A stretch of 17,810 nucleotides of DNA from Xanthobacteraceae bacterium (lineage in GTDB: Bacteria; Pseudomonadota; Alphaproteobacteria; Rhizobiales; Xanthobacteraceae): contig JASHYD010000769.1 of the NCBI GenBank assembly GCA_030043175.1, positions 1-17,810 of the forward strand, read 5' to 3'. This document shows positions 7,047 through 14,048 of the stretch, in pieces (position 1 is the first letter of the stretch; the number at the start of each line of letters is the position of its first letter). The position numbers and the translations under genes were made by a program. The notes below the pieces were generated by a model, which was given only the letters and a program-made list of their open reading frames with translations, did not search any database and was not told the DNA's origin.

Positions 7047-7922
7047 TCAATTTTGCGCCACCGTGAAGCGGAAGACCAAGCCCGTCTCAATCTCGACGGC
7101 GCGTCCGTTCAATCTGTAGGGTTTGAATTTCCACTGGCGCAGCGCATCCTCAATACTTCTGCGCTGGTCGTCGGTCGCGCGTATCACGTGGACTTGCTTT
7201 ACCCCGCCTTCGGTATCGACAATGATGCGCACCGGAATCGACATGAATTTGGGACCGGTGGGGATAGGCTCAACTCTGTGCAACACGTTCTCGGGTACGG
7301 CATAATTCTCGATGCAATAGGGGACCGCAGAGGCCGGACTCCGTTTTCCCGCCACTGACAATTTGTCGAGGCTGAGCGCAATGTCTTCGAGCAGCATCGG
7401 ATCTTGCGCCGTCAGATTGAAGCTTACGGCATGACAGCGGATCTCCGTGGTGAATGTCGCCCGATAGAGCCCGACTCCGCTGAAATCCACGCGTTGGAAA
7501 AGACGATCTGCGACTTTCACCTCGGTTGGCTCGCGATCAATCGTCATGCCGTCGACCTTCGACATGGCGTCGCGGAAGTCGCGCACCATCTCGGCGACGT
7601 CGCCATGGGGCTTCGCAGCGAAGAACATATCTTGCGCTGCGATCAGCACCGTCGCATTGAGCCCCGATTGAGAATTGAGTGAACTCAGTACGTAGTAGCC
7701 GGCGTCGGACGGATCCGGCCCCGGCAGTCCTTCGGTCCATCCTTCCGGCAATGGATAGGACAGATCAAAATAGTCGTTGACATAGCTGCCGCCCACCACC
7801 TTTCCGTCTTCGGGGAGCGACACAACGGTGCCGTGAAACATCACGGCACCGTAACGCCAGCCCAGCCAACTCACGAGGCTGGCCGCTACCCCGACAGCAA
7901 GAAGCAGCAGTAACCGGCGCAT
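7047..7922 (-). CDS. Inner-membrane-anchored protein with TonB-like C-terminal domain
   Basis: The protein has 291 residues from ATG 7922; an in-frame GTG at 7931 would add three. An N-terminal hydrophobic helix (LLLLLAVGVAASLVSWLGW) is either an anchor or an uncleaved signal. The middle (about residues 45-195) begins with YVNDYFDLSYPLPEGW, a pattern like PsbP/Mog1-type folds, and contains two Cys. The last 70 residues (IPVRIIVDTEGGVKQVHVI, then ALRQWKFKPYRLNGR) match the TonB C-terminal domain. Unlike a classical TonB it has no long Pro-rich spacer and has a folded insert, so energy transduction to a receptor is doubtful. It follows the di-haem cytochrome gene by 16 bp, so the pair is probably co-expressed and may work together in the periplasm. 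No ExbB or ExbD gene is nearby. Confidence 0.75.
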   Translation of the reverse strand: MRRLLLLLAVGVAASLVSWLGWRYGAVMFHGTVVSLPEDGKVVGGSYVNDYFDLSYPLPEGWTEGLPGPDPSDAGYYVLSSLNSQSGLNATVLIAAQDMFFAAKPHGDVAEMVRDFRDAMSKVDGMTIDREPTEVKVADRLFQRVDFSGVGLYRATFTTEIRCHAVSFNLTAQDPMLLEDIALSLDKLSVAGKRSPASAVPYCIENYAVPENVLHRVEPIPTGPKFMSIPVRIIVDTEGGVKQVHVIRATDDQRRSIEDALRQWKFKPYRLNGRAVEIETGLVFRFTVAQN

Positions 7923-7938
7923 GACAGTCACGACCAGC

Positions 7939-9396
7939 CTATAGTGACCGTAGGAAGTTTATTAAGGCCTGCTGATTGGTCTGGCTCAGTTGGTTGAAGT
8001 TTTGGATCACTTGATTGGCTTCAGATCCAGAGCTGGCGTGCTGCGTGATAGCTGTCACGAGGTTGTTGGTGCGCCCGTCATGCAGGAAGAACAGGCGCTG
8101 ACCGATACCCCACAGCGGCGCCGATCGGAACTGCTGGCCATTGGCATTGCCTTGGGAAACATTGTCAGCGAGCCCCGTCCCCATAGTGTGGACGGCATAG
8201 TCGCTGAACGGCTGGAACGACTGGTTGCTGAAAGCCGGATCAAGGGTTGATGCCGTCGTCGTCTGAGTGGGGATGTGACAGGCTCCACATCCGATGTTCA
8301 TGAATACTGTCTGCCCTGTGCTCACTGTCGTGGTGGTCGTGGCGGCTGCCGTCGCAATGGTGGAGCCACCGGTCGCCGCAACCTGTGTTGAGCTCGCCGG
8401 TGTTGGCGGGGCCAGCAAGCGCATGAACATTGCGAAGTTGGTGATGTCGGACGCGAAATCCGATGACGGGCTGCTGCTGGGCGTCGGATCCGTAAAGTTT
8501 GTTGTGTCCTCCGGGTAGGTGTTGGTGGCGCATCCCGGCGTGGCGTTCCGCTCATTGGGGAACGCCTCGTTGGTCACACCCTGTTCGACGTTGTAGGCTT
8601 CGCCCGCGAATATCAGCAGCGACTTGTTCTGGGCCTTCCACCCGTACCGCGTGATCGTGCCGTCGTTGCCGCTGGTATTGAACTGCCCGGAGATGCCGAG
8701 GGATGTCCGCTGCTGCGCAACAGCAGAGACCGACGCCTGAAGCCCCGCATCCGGGACGTTCTCCACCAGGCCGCCGCCGAACGTGGGCGTGGGTATGCGG
8801 AAAATGGCGTTGTTGGCAGCGACCGCGGCCGCAAAATTCGGTTGCGCAAGGTTGCAACTCGACGGCGCGTCGGAACGTCCCGTGATAGTAAAGAGATTAT
8901 GGACGCCGCCATCCGGCGTTCCATTGGGATTCTTGATGAAGCGTACCTCGCGGACCGGGCCGTTTGCCGTGATGAACGCCGGGATGGTGTTTTTGGCACC
9001 CATCAAGGTGGCAACCGCGATCTGGGGATTGGTCGGCGGCGATGAGCCTCCCGCTGCCGGGAAAGCGTGGCAGCCGCCACAGCTGTTCATGTTGAAGCCC
9101 GGTCCGAGCCCGCCGGGATTCGGCACCCCGTCCACCTTGTTGAACACCCCCTGGGCGTTGGTGAAGAAGGCGAGCTGCGCTGAGCTCAAGCCCTGAAGCG
9201 GGCTGCCGGCGCCGGCAGGTCCGCCGCGCGGGCCTGGATCAGTCGCGCTGGGATCAGTACCGCCACCACCGAAACCGCCACCGCCACCGCCACCGAAACC
9301 TCTAAATTGTGCAAAAGCGGGCCCCGACAAAGCCGTCGCCCCCAGCATCGCTGCGGCTATCACCGCAACGGATAACCCCCGTGCATTGTTTGTCAT
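7939..9396 (-). CDS. Exported di-haem cytochrome c, DUF1111/DHOR (CcpA/MauG-like) family
   Basis: The 485-residue protein has a clear Sec signal peptide ending near residue 29 (SGPAFA), then a Gly-rich stretch (GGGGGGGFGGGG). Two haem-c motifs are present: SCGGCH at 105-110 and GCGACH at 369-374. Between and after them are the family blocks LVENVPDAG (about 210), YAVHTMGTGLADN (400-412, with Met405 a possible axial ligand) and the C-terminal APLWGIGQRLFFLHDGR. Members of this family are usually annotated as di-haem oxidoreductases or 'thiol oxidoreductases' and are related to bacterial cytochrome c peroxidases; the physiological substrate is generally unknown. The ATG is preceded by GGGGAGGT, a strong ribosome site. 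Two Ser/Thr/Ala-rich insertions (about 305-315 and 335-362) are unusual low-complexity loops. The gene stands alone after a 590-bp spacer, so it probably has its own promoter. Confidence 0.88.
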   Translation of the reverse strand: MTNNARGLSVAVIAAAMLGATALSGPAFAQFRGFGGGGGGGFGGGGTDPSATDPGPRGGPAGAGSPLQGLSSAQLAFFTNAQGVFNKVDGVPNPGGLGPGFNMNSCGGCHAFPAAGGSSPPTNPQIAVATLMGAKNTIPAFITANGPVREVRFIKNPNGTPDGGVHNLFTITGRSDAPSSCNLAQPNFAAAVAANNAIFRIPTPTFGGGLVENVPDAGLQASVSAVAQQRTSLGISGQFNTSGNDGTITRYGWKAQNKSLLIFAGEAYNVEQGVTNEAFPNERNATPGCATNTYPEDTTNFTDPTPSSSPSSDFASDITNFAMFMRLLAPPTPASSTQVAATGGSTIATAAATTTTTVSTGQTVFMNIGCGACHIPTQTTTASTLDPAFSNQSFQPFSDYAVHTMGTGLADNVSQGNANGQQFRSAPLWGIGQRLFFLHDGRTNNLVTAITQHASSGSEANQVIQNFNQLSQTNQQALINFLRSL

Positions 9397-9986
9397 GAGT
9401 TCTACCTCCCCATCTTAGGAGTGAAAAATTCAAGCTAAGCACCGTCAGAAATCAAAATTCGCGGTCTTTTCTGGGACAACAAATGTGAAAAAGAGTGAAA
9501 TCAACGAGGCTGGCGATAACCCTTAAGTCGCGAACAAAACTGCGAAATATCAGGAAAATCCGCAAAATCCCATCGACCGCATTTTCAGGCTGAATTTTTG
9601 CTCTAATTCAGATACTCTAGCGCTGCAATGTTTGCACAATATCGAGCTTGGCGAATTATTCGGCTGACTAATCCGGCTCCAAGCCTCGCCATCCGGATGC
9701 ATGAGCCTCGCCGAATCAAAGTGAATGATTCCGACACCCTGTGGATAACTTCGCTCTGTGCGGCCGGGCAAAGTGTGACGCAATCGTCGCTCGATTGCTG
9801 CTTTATGTGGCGGCGTTCCCGCGCAACACAAAAACTTCCCGCTCTCTGCTTTCCACCGTATGCGGAGAAGCCAGAGGCGAGGCAGCAACAAACCCGACGA
9901 CGGGTAAGCGTAAAACCTTGCGTAAATGAGTTAGTATGACCCCGAAGTACTCTCCCCAATGTTTGTATCGGCGGGCGGTGCTTCCT
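9397..9986. other. 590-bp intergenic region between gspD and the di-haem cytochrome gene
   Basis: This stretch is richer in A and T than its neighbours, mostly at 9420-9660, and carries no convincing gene: the overlapping open frames have no domains and no ribosome sites. It should hold the cytochrome promoter and any gspD terminator. I see a perfect palindrome CATCCGGATG (9690-9699), a single DnaA-box-like TGTGGATAA (9740-9748), and a short stem ACCCG/CGGGT (9892-9905) about 80 bp past the gspD stop. None can be assigned a role with confidence. Confidence 0.5.
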
Positions 9987-12347
9987 TTAGCGTTTAACGT
10001 CTGCACCGCTGACGACAGAACTCCCGCTTTTCTTCATGGAAGTTAGTTTGTCCCGGAACTCTTCGGTCACGGCGCGCGCGTCGACGCTGTGGTGGATCAC
10101 CCGTGGCCTGATGAAAATAATGATCTCCGTGCGCGTGCTGCTATTGTTGATGTTGCCGAGCAAATCCCCGAGAAATTGGATGTCGCCGAGTACGGGTATT
10201 CCATTCTTCGTTCTCTGATCGTTGTCGCTGATCAGGCCGCCGAGCAGAACGGTTTGCCCACTGGCCACCGACACCGTGGAATGAACGTGGCGGTCCGAAA
10301 TCGTCGGCGTCAGGGTCTGCTGTTGCGGATTGACGACGGCGGATATCTCCTGATCGACCTCAAGCTCGACCGTTCCATTCCCGTTCACGTGCGGCAGCAC
10401 CTTGAGGATCACACCGGTATTCTGCATCTGGATCGTATTGACGACCGGCGTATTCGAATTGGAGAGGATCGTGGCTGAGCCGGTGGAGATCGGAATCTCG
10501 TTGCCAACCTCCAGAAGCGCCGGCTCGTTGTCGAGGGCGACGATCGACGGTGAGGAGAGGACCTTGACACTGGTAATCTGGTTTAGCGCATTGAGGATGA
10601 GACGTGGCGAACTCTGCGGTCCGAGCAGCAGATTGAGGCCCGGTGCAACTTGTGGCGCCAGAGCCTGAGCGGCCGTTTGGGCTGCGGCGCCGAGAAAGCC
10701 GGCCCCTACCCCTCCCCCGGATTGATTGCCGGCGAGAAAATACTGAACCCCATAAGTCAAGTCTTTGGTGAGCGTCACTTCAGCGACCGTCGCCTCGATT
10801 GCGACCTGCAGGCGCGGGCGATCGAAGTCGTTGACTGCGCGCTCGATGACACGGTGATCTTCCTGATTGGCGTAAACCACGATTGCATTGTTGACGGTAT
10901 CGGCGGTGATGCGGACGTTCTGGAACGCGCCTTTCGACGCGCTTGAGTCACCCCCGCTGCCACCGAATGGGTCGGCGCCGCCGGGCGAATCTGAAACGTT
11001 CTTGCGGTTGGAGAATGACTGAAAGGATGCGGAAATCGGCGCACCGCCACTACTGCCAGAACCGAACGAGCCGCCGCTCGGCTGGCTCGTCGTACCGCCC
11101 GCCGTAGTTCCATTCGTGGTCCCGCCGGTGTTTACGCCTTGTGCACTACTTTTAAGCGAATCGAGCCGAGACTGGGCGGTGGACGCTCCCGGTGCGATCT
11201 GATTGGCTGGCGTATCACCGGTCGTACCGGACCGGTTTGACCCGAAGATATTGGTGAGGATCTTGGCGATCTGCGTGGCGTTGCCATATTTCAACCGATA
11301 GCTCCGCAGCGTGGTGCCGCTGTTGTCCGATCGGTCGAGGCGGTCCACCCATTCGCTCGTGCGCCTGAGCAAACTCGCGTTTTTGGCGACGACCATGACG
11401 GCGTTCATGCGCGAGATCGGCTGGAAGCTGATAACGTCCTGCCCCGCACCGTTTTCGCGATTGTCGAATATGCGTTGGAGCTCTCCGATCATCGTCTCGG
11501 GTGAGGTCGCTTTGAGCGGATAGACGCCGACCGATTGATTGCGCAGCCACTCCACGTCGAAGGTCGAGATCAGGTCGAGCGCGGCCTCGCGCTCGGATGT
11601 CGTGCCCTGGATCAGGACAAGATTTCTGGCCGGATCAACGCGGATCGCGCCCTGTCGTGCCAGCAGGTTTTCTGCCGTCTTGGCGACCGTGGTGGCCGAA
11701 ACATATTTCAGCGGCACGATTGAAACGCCGAATCCAGGCTCCCCGGCTCCGACGCTGACGGACCCGTGTCCCGGCGCTTCGGGAAGCGGCACGATCTTGA
11801 TGAATTTGCCATCGTGGACGATCGCGGCGTTCTGCATCCGCAGCACGCTTTCAAACGTTGGCAGCAGATCCTTGCGCGCGATTGGTCCGACCGAAGCGAG
11901 CGTCACCGTGCCCTGGACCTTCGGATCGACCGCGAAATTGAGATGCAGGACGTCGCCAAGCACCGCCTTGGCGGCGGACGAAATGTCAGCACTTTCAAAG
12001 TTGAGCTCGACGTCTTCGCCCTTGATTGTAATCGGCTCCAACGATGCGGTGCGTACCCCGTAATCGGAGTCGCGCGAGCGCGCCGGCGGCGAATCGGGCT
12101 CGGTGCCTGGAAACAGCAGGGGTTTCGATGATTCCGGGGCTTGTCTGTCGGGCACTTCGGCAGCAGTCGGGGAGCGAGCGCTGAAGTCGGCACTGCGAAC
12201 CGCGGTCGTGGTCGCGTCGGGCGCGTTGTCGTACGCGCCGAGCTTCTTCTGCAGCGATGTGGAGCAAGCGACGAGGAGGCACGTCTGCAGGACCACAACC
12301 GTGGCCCGCATAAGACGCGAGACTCGCCAACGTCCGAGACTTTGCAT
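9987..12347 (-). CDS. gspD: Type II secretion system secretin GspD
   Basis: Outer-membrane secretin that forms the T2SS exit channel, 786 residues from ATG 12347. That start is chosen because an AGGGGAT ribosome site lies about 10 bases upstream and the residues after it form a lipoprotein signal with lipobox LLVAC (Cys28). The open frame extends to 12455 with unsupported sequence. N0 is at about 105-190 (ITIKGEDVELNFESADISSAAKAVLGD), N1 at about 205-265 and N2 at about 270-370. A Gly/Ser/Thr-rich linker of about 100 residues follows (370-475), then N3 (VNNAIVVYANQEDHRVIERAV). The secretin core is at about 515-750, with VLSSPSIVALDNEPA, VGNEIPI and the closing SGQTVLLGGLISD and GIPVLGDIQFLGDLL motifs. 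It lies last in the cluster, 544 bp from the GspC-like gene, so it may have its own promoter. As a lipoprotein it might need no separate pilotin; none is seen. Confidence 0.93.
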   Translation of the reverse strand: MQSLGRWRVSRLMRATVVVLQTCLLVACSTSLQKKLGAYDNAPDATTTAVRSADFSARSPTAAEVPDRQAPESSKPLLFPGTEPDSPPARSRDSDYGVRTASLEPITIKGEDVELNFESADISSAAKAVLGDVLHLNFAVDPKVQGTVTLASVGPIARKDLLPTFESVLRMQNAAIVHDGKFIKIVPLPEAPGHGSVSVGAGEPGFGVSIVPLKYVSATTVAKTAENLLARQGAIRVDPARNLVLIQGTTSEREAALDLISTFDVEWLRNQSVGVYPLKATSPETMIGELQRIFDNRENGAGQDVISFQPISRMNAVMVVAKNASLLRRTSEWVDRLDRSDNSGTTLRSYRLKYGNATQIAKILTNIFGSNRSGTTGDTPANQIAPGASTAQSRLDSLKSSAQGVNTGGTTNGTTAGGTTSQPSGGSFGSGSSGGAPISASFQSFSNRKNVSDSPGGADPFGGSGGDSSASKGAFQNVRITADTVNNAIVVYANQEDHRVIERAVNDFDRPRLQVAIEATVAEVTLTKDLTYGVQYFLAGNQSGGGVGAGFLGAAAQTAAQALAPQVAPGLNLLLGPQSSPRLILNALNQITSVKVLSSPSIVALDNEPALLEVGNEIPISTGSATILSNSNTPVVNTIQMQNTGVILKVLPHVNGNGTVELEVDQEISAVVNPQQQTLTPTISDRHVHSTVSVASGQTVLLGGLISDNDQRTKNGIPVLGDIQFLGDLLGNINNSSTRTEIIIFIRPRVIHHSVDARAVTEEFRDKLTSMKKSGSSVVSGADVKR

Positions 12348-12525
12348 CGATACTGATCCCCTGCACCCAAAAAGCAAATCGCATTCGACCTCGGGCAGCC
12401 TCTCGCCATCACGCAAGAGGTAGCTCCGCAGTCCAGCCACAGCTTTCGGCATCACTTTTTGATGACGTCCCCCACTGAAACGATGCCCACCGTACTGGAC
12501 CGCCCAATCCCAGTGACGGCCCCGT

Positions 12526-12542
12526 CAAGTCTGACAGACTTG
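12526..12542. promoter_or_regulatory. Perfect inverted repeat CAAGTCT-GAC-AGACTTG upstream of gspD
   Basis: A 7-bp perfect inverted repeat with a 3-bp spacer lies 179 bp upstream of the gspD start, at the edge of the triplicated repeat region and next to GTTAAC. Its size and symmetry fit an operator for a dimeric regulator, or a small hairpin. No known regulator site is matched. Confidence 0.4.
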
Positions 12543-12554
12543 TTAACTTTGAGA

Positions 12555-12875
12555 ATGGACTTTGTGAGGCCAAACAAGAAGCGCAGTACGGCAATCTAGA
12601 GATCTTTAGGAGAGGGCAGAGGTTTTTTGAAATTTCGAGGTGGATAAAAACCAATAGGCCGCTGCCCCTTATGAGACGAACAAGGGGCGCCATGCCGTAA
12701 TCTGGCTACTTTTAAGATGAGATTAAGGTTTCTTGAAATCCTTTCTGGCGAAAAAAGAAATACGTTGGACTTTATGAGGCAAAACGTGACCCGATCGCCG
12801 CAATCGATCCAATGCCGCAATCTGGACACGCGTTGGGCGCGGGTCTTCAAATTTTCTATTGGGAAAAACGAACAC
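12555..12875. repeat. Three degenerate tandem copies of a 105-120 bp element upstream of gspD
   Basis: Matching blocks recur in the same order. GGACTTTGTGAGGCCAAAC (12557-12575) matches GGACTTTATGAGGCAAAAC (12767-12785) at 17 of 19 bases, with a weaker form at 12669-12681. GCAATCT or GTAATCT recurs at 12591, 12697 and 12817. GGTTTYTTGAAAT recurs at 12621 and 12727, with TCTTCAAAT near 12844. A GG-AAAAA-AAT block ends each unit (about 12642, 12747 and 12861). The spacing is about 105-120 bp and is not a multiple of three, so these are not protein repeats. The two 94-residue open frames here (12409-12693 and 12596-12880, minus) merely translate the copies. Confidence 0.75.
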
Positions 12876-12891
12876 CACAATCGTAATTAAA

Positions 12892-13500
12892 TTATCTTGG
12901 CGTGCGAGTTCTTCTGGGGCCAGGTTGGGGAGTGGGCGCTGGAGGACTTTGCCCTGTTTGATTCTGTGGTTCGGTTTGGGCCTGAGCCTGAGAATGCCGG
13001 CCGGCCGGTGGCGCTGGCGCGGCGGGCGGTACGTTGTTGGCGCTGTTGCCGGAGAACATCATGAACGTGGCGATCCGGCCATTGAGCGCCAGCACCAGCC
13101 GCCGCCCCTCGATTTGGGCGACTTTCCAGCCACCAATGTCATCGCCGATTCCCACGCGCATGATCTTCTCGGCCGGACCGGCGCGGACGACGGCGCGCGC
13201 CTCATCGCCATCCATCACAATGCCGAACAGCGCCACATTGGGAGGCGGAGCCGGCGGAGGGGGTGGCGCGGCAGCGACCTGCGGGGGCGGGGGAGGGGGC
13301 CGGCGCGTCGGCGAGAACAGCGGACGTTCGCGCGTCGCTGACAGACGATCGAGCGGTTGCGCGGCCAACGGACTTGGCAGGCTCCCCTCCCCCGCAATCG
13401 GGGCAGAGGAGGCAGGCGATTGCGGCGACGTGTCAGCCGCCATGACTTGTGCCGACATCATGACCAGCAACGCCACCGATGTTGACCGAACGAGGGTCAT
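12892..13500 (-). CDS. GspC/GspN-like T2SS protein with HR domain
   Basis: The 202-residue protein has an N-terminal hydrophobic segment that is either an anchor or a signal (SVALLVMMSAQVMAAD). The RERPLFSPTRRP motif comes next, then a Pro-rich run (67-87), and a GspC homology-region-like domain (about 89-145: LFGIVMDGDEARAVVRAG, then VGIGDDIGGWKVAQIEGRRLVL). A Pro/Gln-rich tail ends it. In T2SS the HR domain of GspC binds the N0 domain of GspD and links the inner-membrane platform to the secretin. No PDZ domain follows, so this is a shortened GspC or the alphaproteobacterial protein often called GspN; I leave the symbol open. Its ATG overlaps the gspM stop (ATGA), so it is translationally coupled to gspM. 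Confidence 0.78.
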   Translation of the reverse strand: MTLVRSTSVALLVMMSAQVMAADTSPQSPASSAPIAGEGSLPSPLAAQPLDRLSATRERPLFSPTRRPPPPPPQVAAAPPPPPAPPPNVALFGIVMDGDEARAVVRAGPAEKIMRVGIGDDIGGWKVAQIEGRRLVLALNGRIATFMMFSGNSANNVPPAAPAPPAGRHSQAQAQTEPQNQTGQSPPAPTPQPGPRRTRTPR

Positions 13501-14048
13501 GCCGTTCCTCTGCGCCAGATAGCGCGCAATCCGAGCGTGACGCGCAACAACGGATCCTCTGCGGCACGCTGCGACGACCCACCGGCTAGCTGTATTGCGA
13601 GCTGGTCAATCAACACATAGGGCGTCGCGCTTTCGAGCTGGTAGAGGAAGGCCTGCACGGCTGTCAAACTCATTTCTGCCGTCGCCTGAAGCCGGATCGA
13701 GTCCGGCGGATCGTCGCGCTTCTTAGGCTCGATGCCGGATGAGACGAGCACCGCACGGTGAGCCTCGGCCATTTGCGCGAGATGGGCCTGGAGCTGCGCG
13801 ACGGCAAGACCCTGGGTTGGCGCGTCGAGAAAGGCGGCGGCCGGCGCAGCGGCACCCGACTGCGCGCGCGCCGCGCGGCGTGCCTTGGCACGCACTTCAA
13901 GGCGGGAAAGCAGCTCGTGTTGCTCGGCGAGCTCCTGCGCCGCGTTGGCCCTTATTTGCACGGACAATCCGGTTAGACCGAAGCAAACGAGCAGCAGCAC
14001 AGCGAGCGCGCCGATCGAAAGCATCTGTTCGCGATCGAGCTTGATCAC
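13497..14048 (-). CDS. gspM: Type II secretion system protein GspM
   Basis: Inner-membrane platform protein of 183 residues that partners with GspL. A short cytoplasmic N-terminus (MIKLDREQ) leads to one transmembrane helix (about 9-30, MLSIGALAVLLLVCFGLTGL), a predicted coiled coil rich in Glu, Arg and Ala (about 35-65), and a periplasmic ferredoxin-like domain (IRLQATAEMSLTAVQAFLYQLESATPYVLIDQLAIQ). The start is a GTG whose last two bases overlap the gspL TGA (GTGA), and its stop overlaps the next start (ATGA), so it is coupled on both sides. The pattern fits the GspM/GspMb family, which is weakly conserved; position and topology add most of the confidence. Confidence 0.82.
   Translation of the reverse strand: MIKLDREQMLSIGALAVLLLVCFGLTGLSVQIRANAAQELAEQHELLSRLEVRAKARRAARAQSGAAAPAAAFLDAPTQGLAVAQLQAHLAQMAEAHRAVLVSSGIEPKKRDDPPDSIRLQATAEMSLTAVQAFLYQLESATPYVLIDQLAIQLAGGSSQRAAEDPLLRVTLGLRAIWRRGTA

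Noticed and set aside
9258..9300. Repeated CCACCG units, possible microsatellite or CRISPR-like array
   Set aside because: It is the codon run for the Gly-rich segment of the cytochrome, with no spacers.
9740..9748. Perfect DnaA-box sequence TGTGGATAA
   Set aside because: A single box without a cluster, AT-rich unwinding element or origin-linked genes; chance is the simplest explanation.
9628..9959. Overlapping open frames on both strands in the gspD/cytochrome gap
   Set aside because: No domain, signal or ribosome site, and the strands compete with each other.
12409..12880. Two minus-strand 94-codon open frames that encode similar peptides
   Set aside because: The similarity follows from the DNA repeats; the frames differ, the repeat period is not a multiple of three, and there is no ribosome site.
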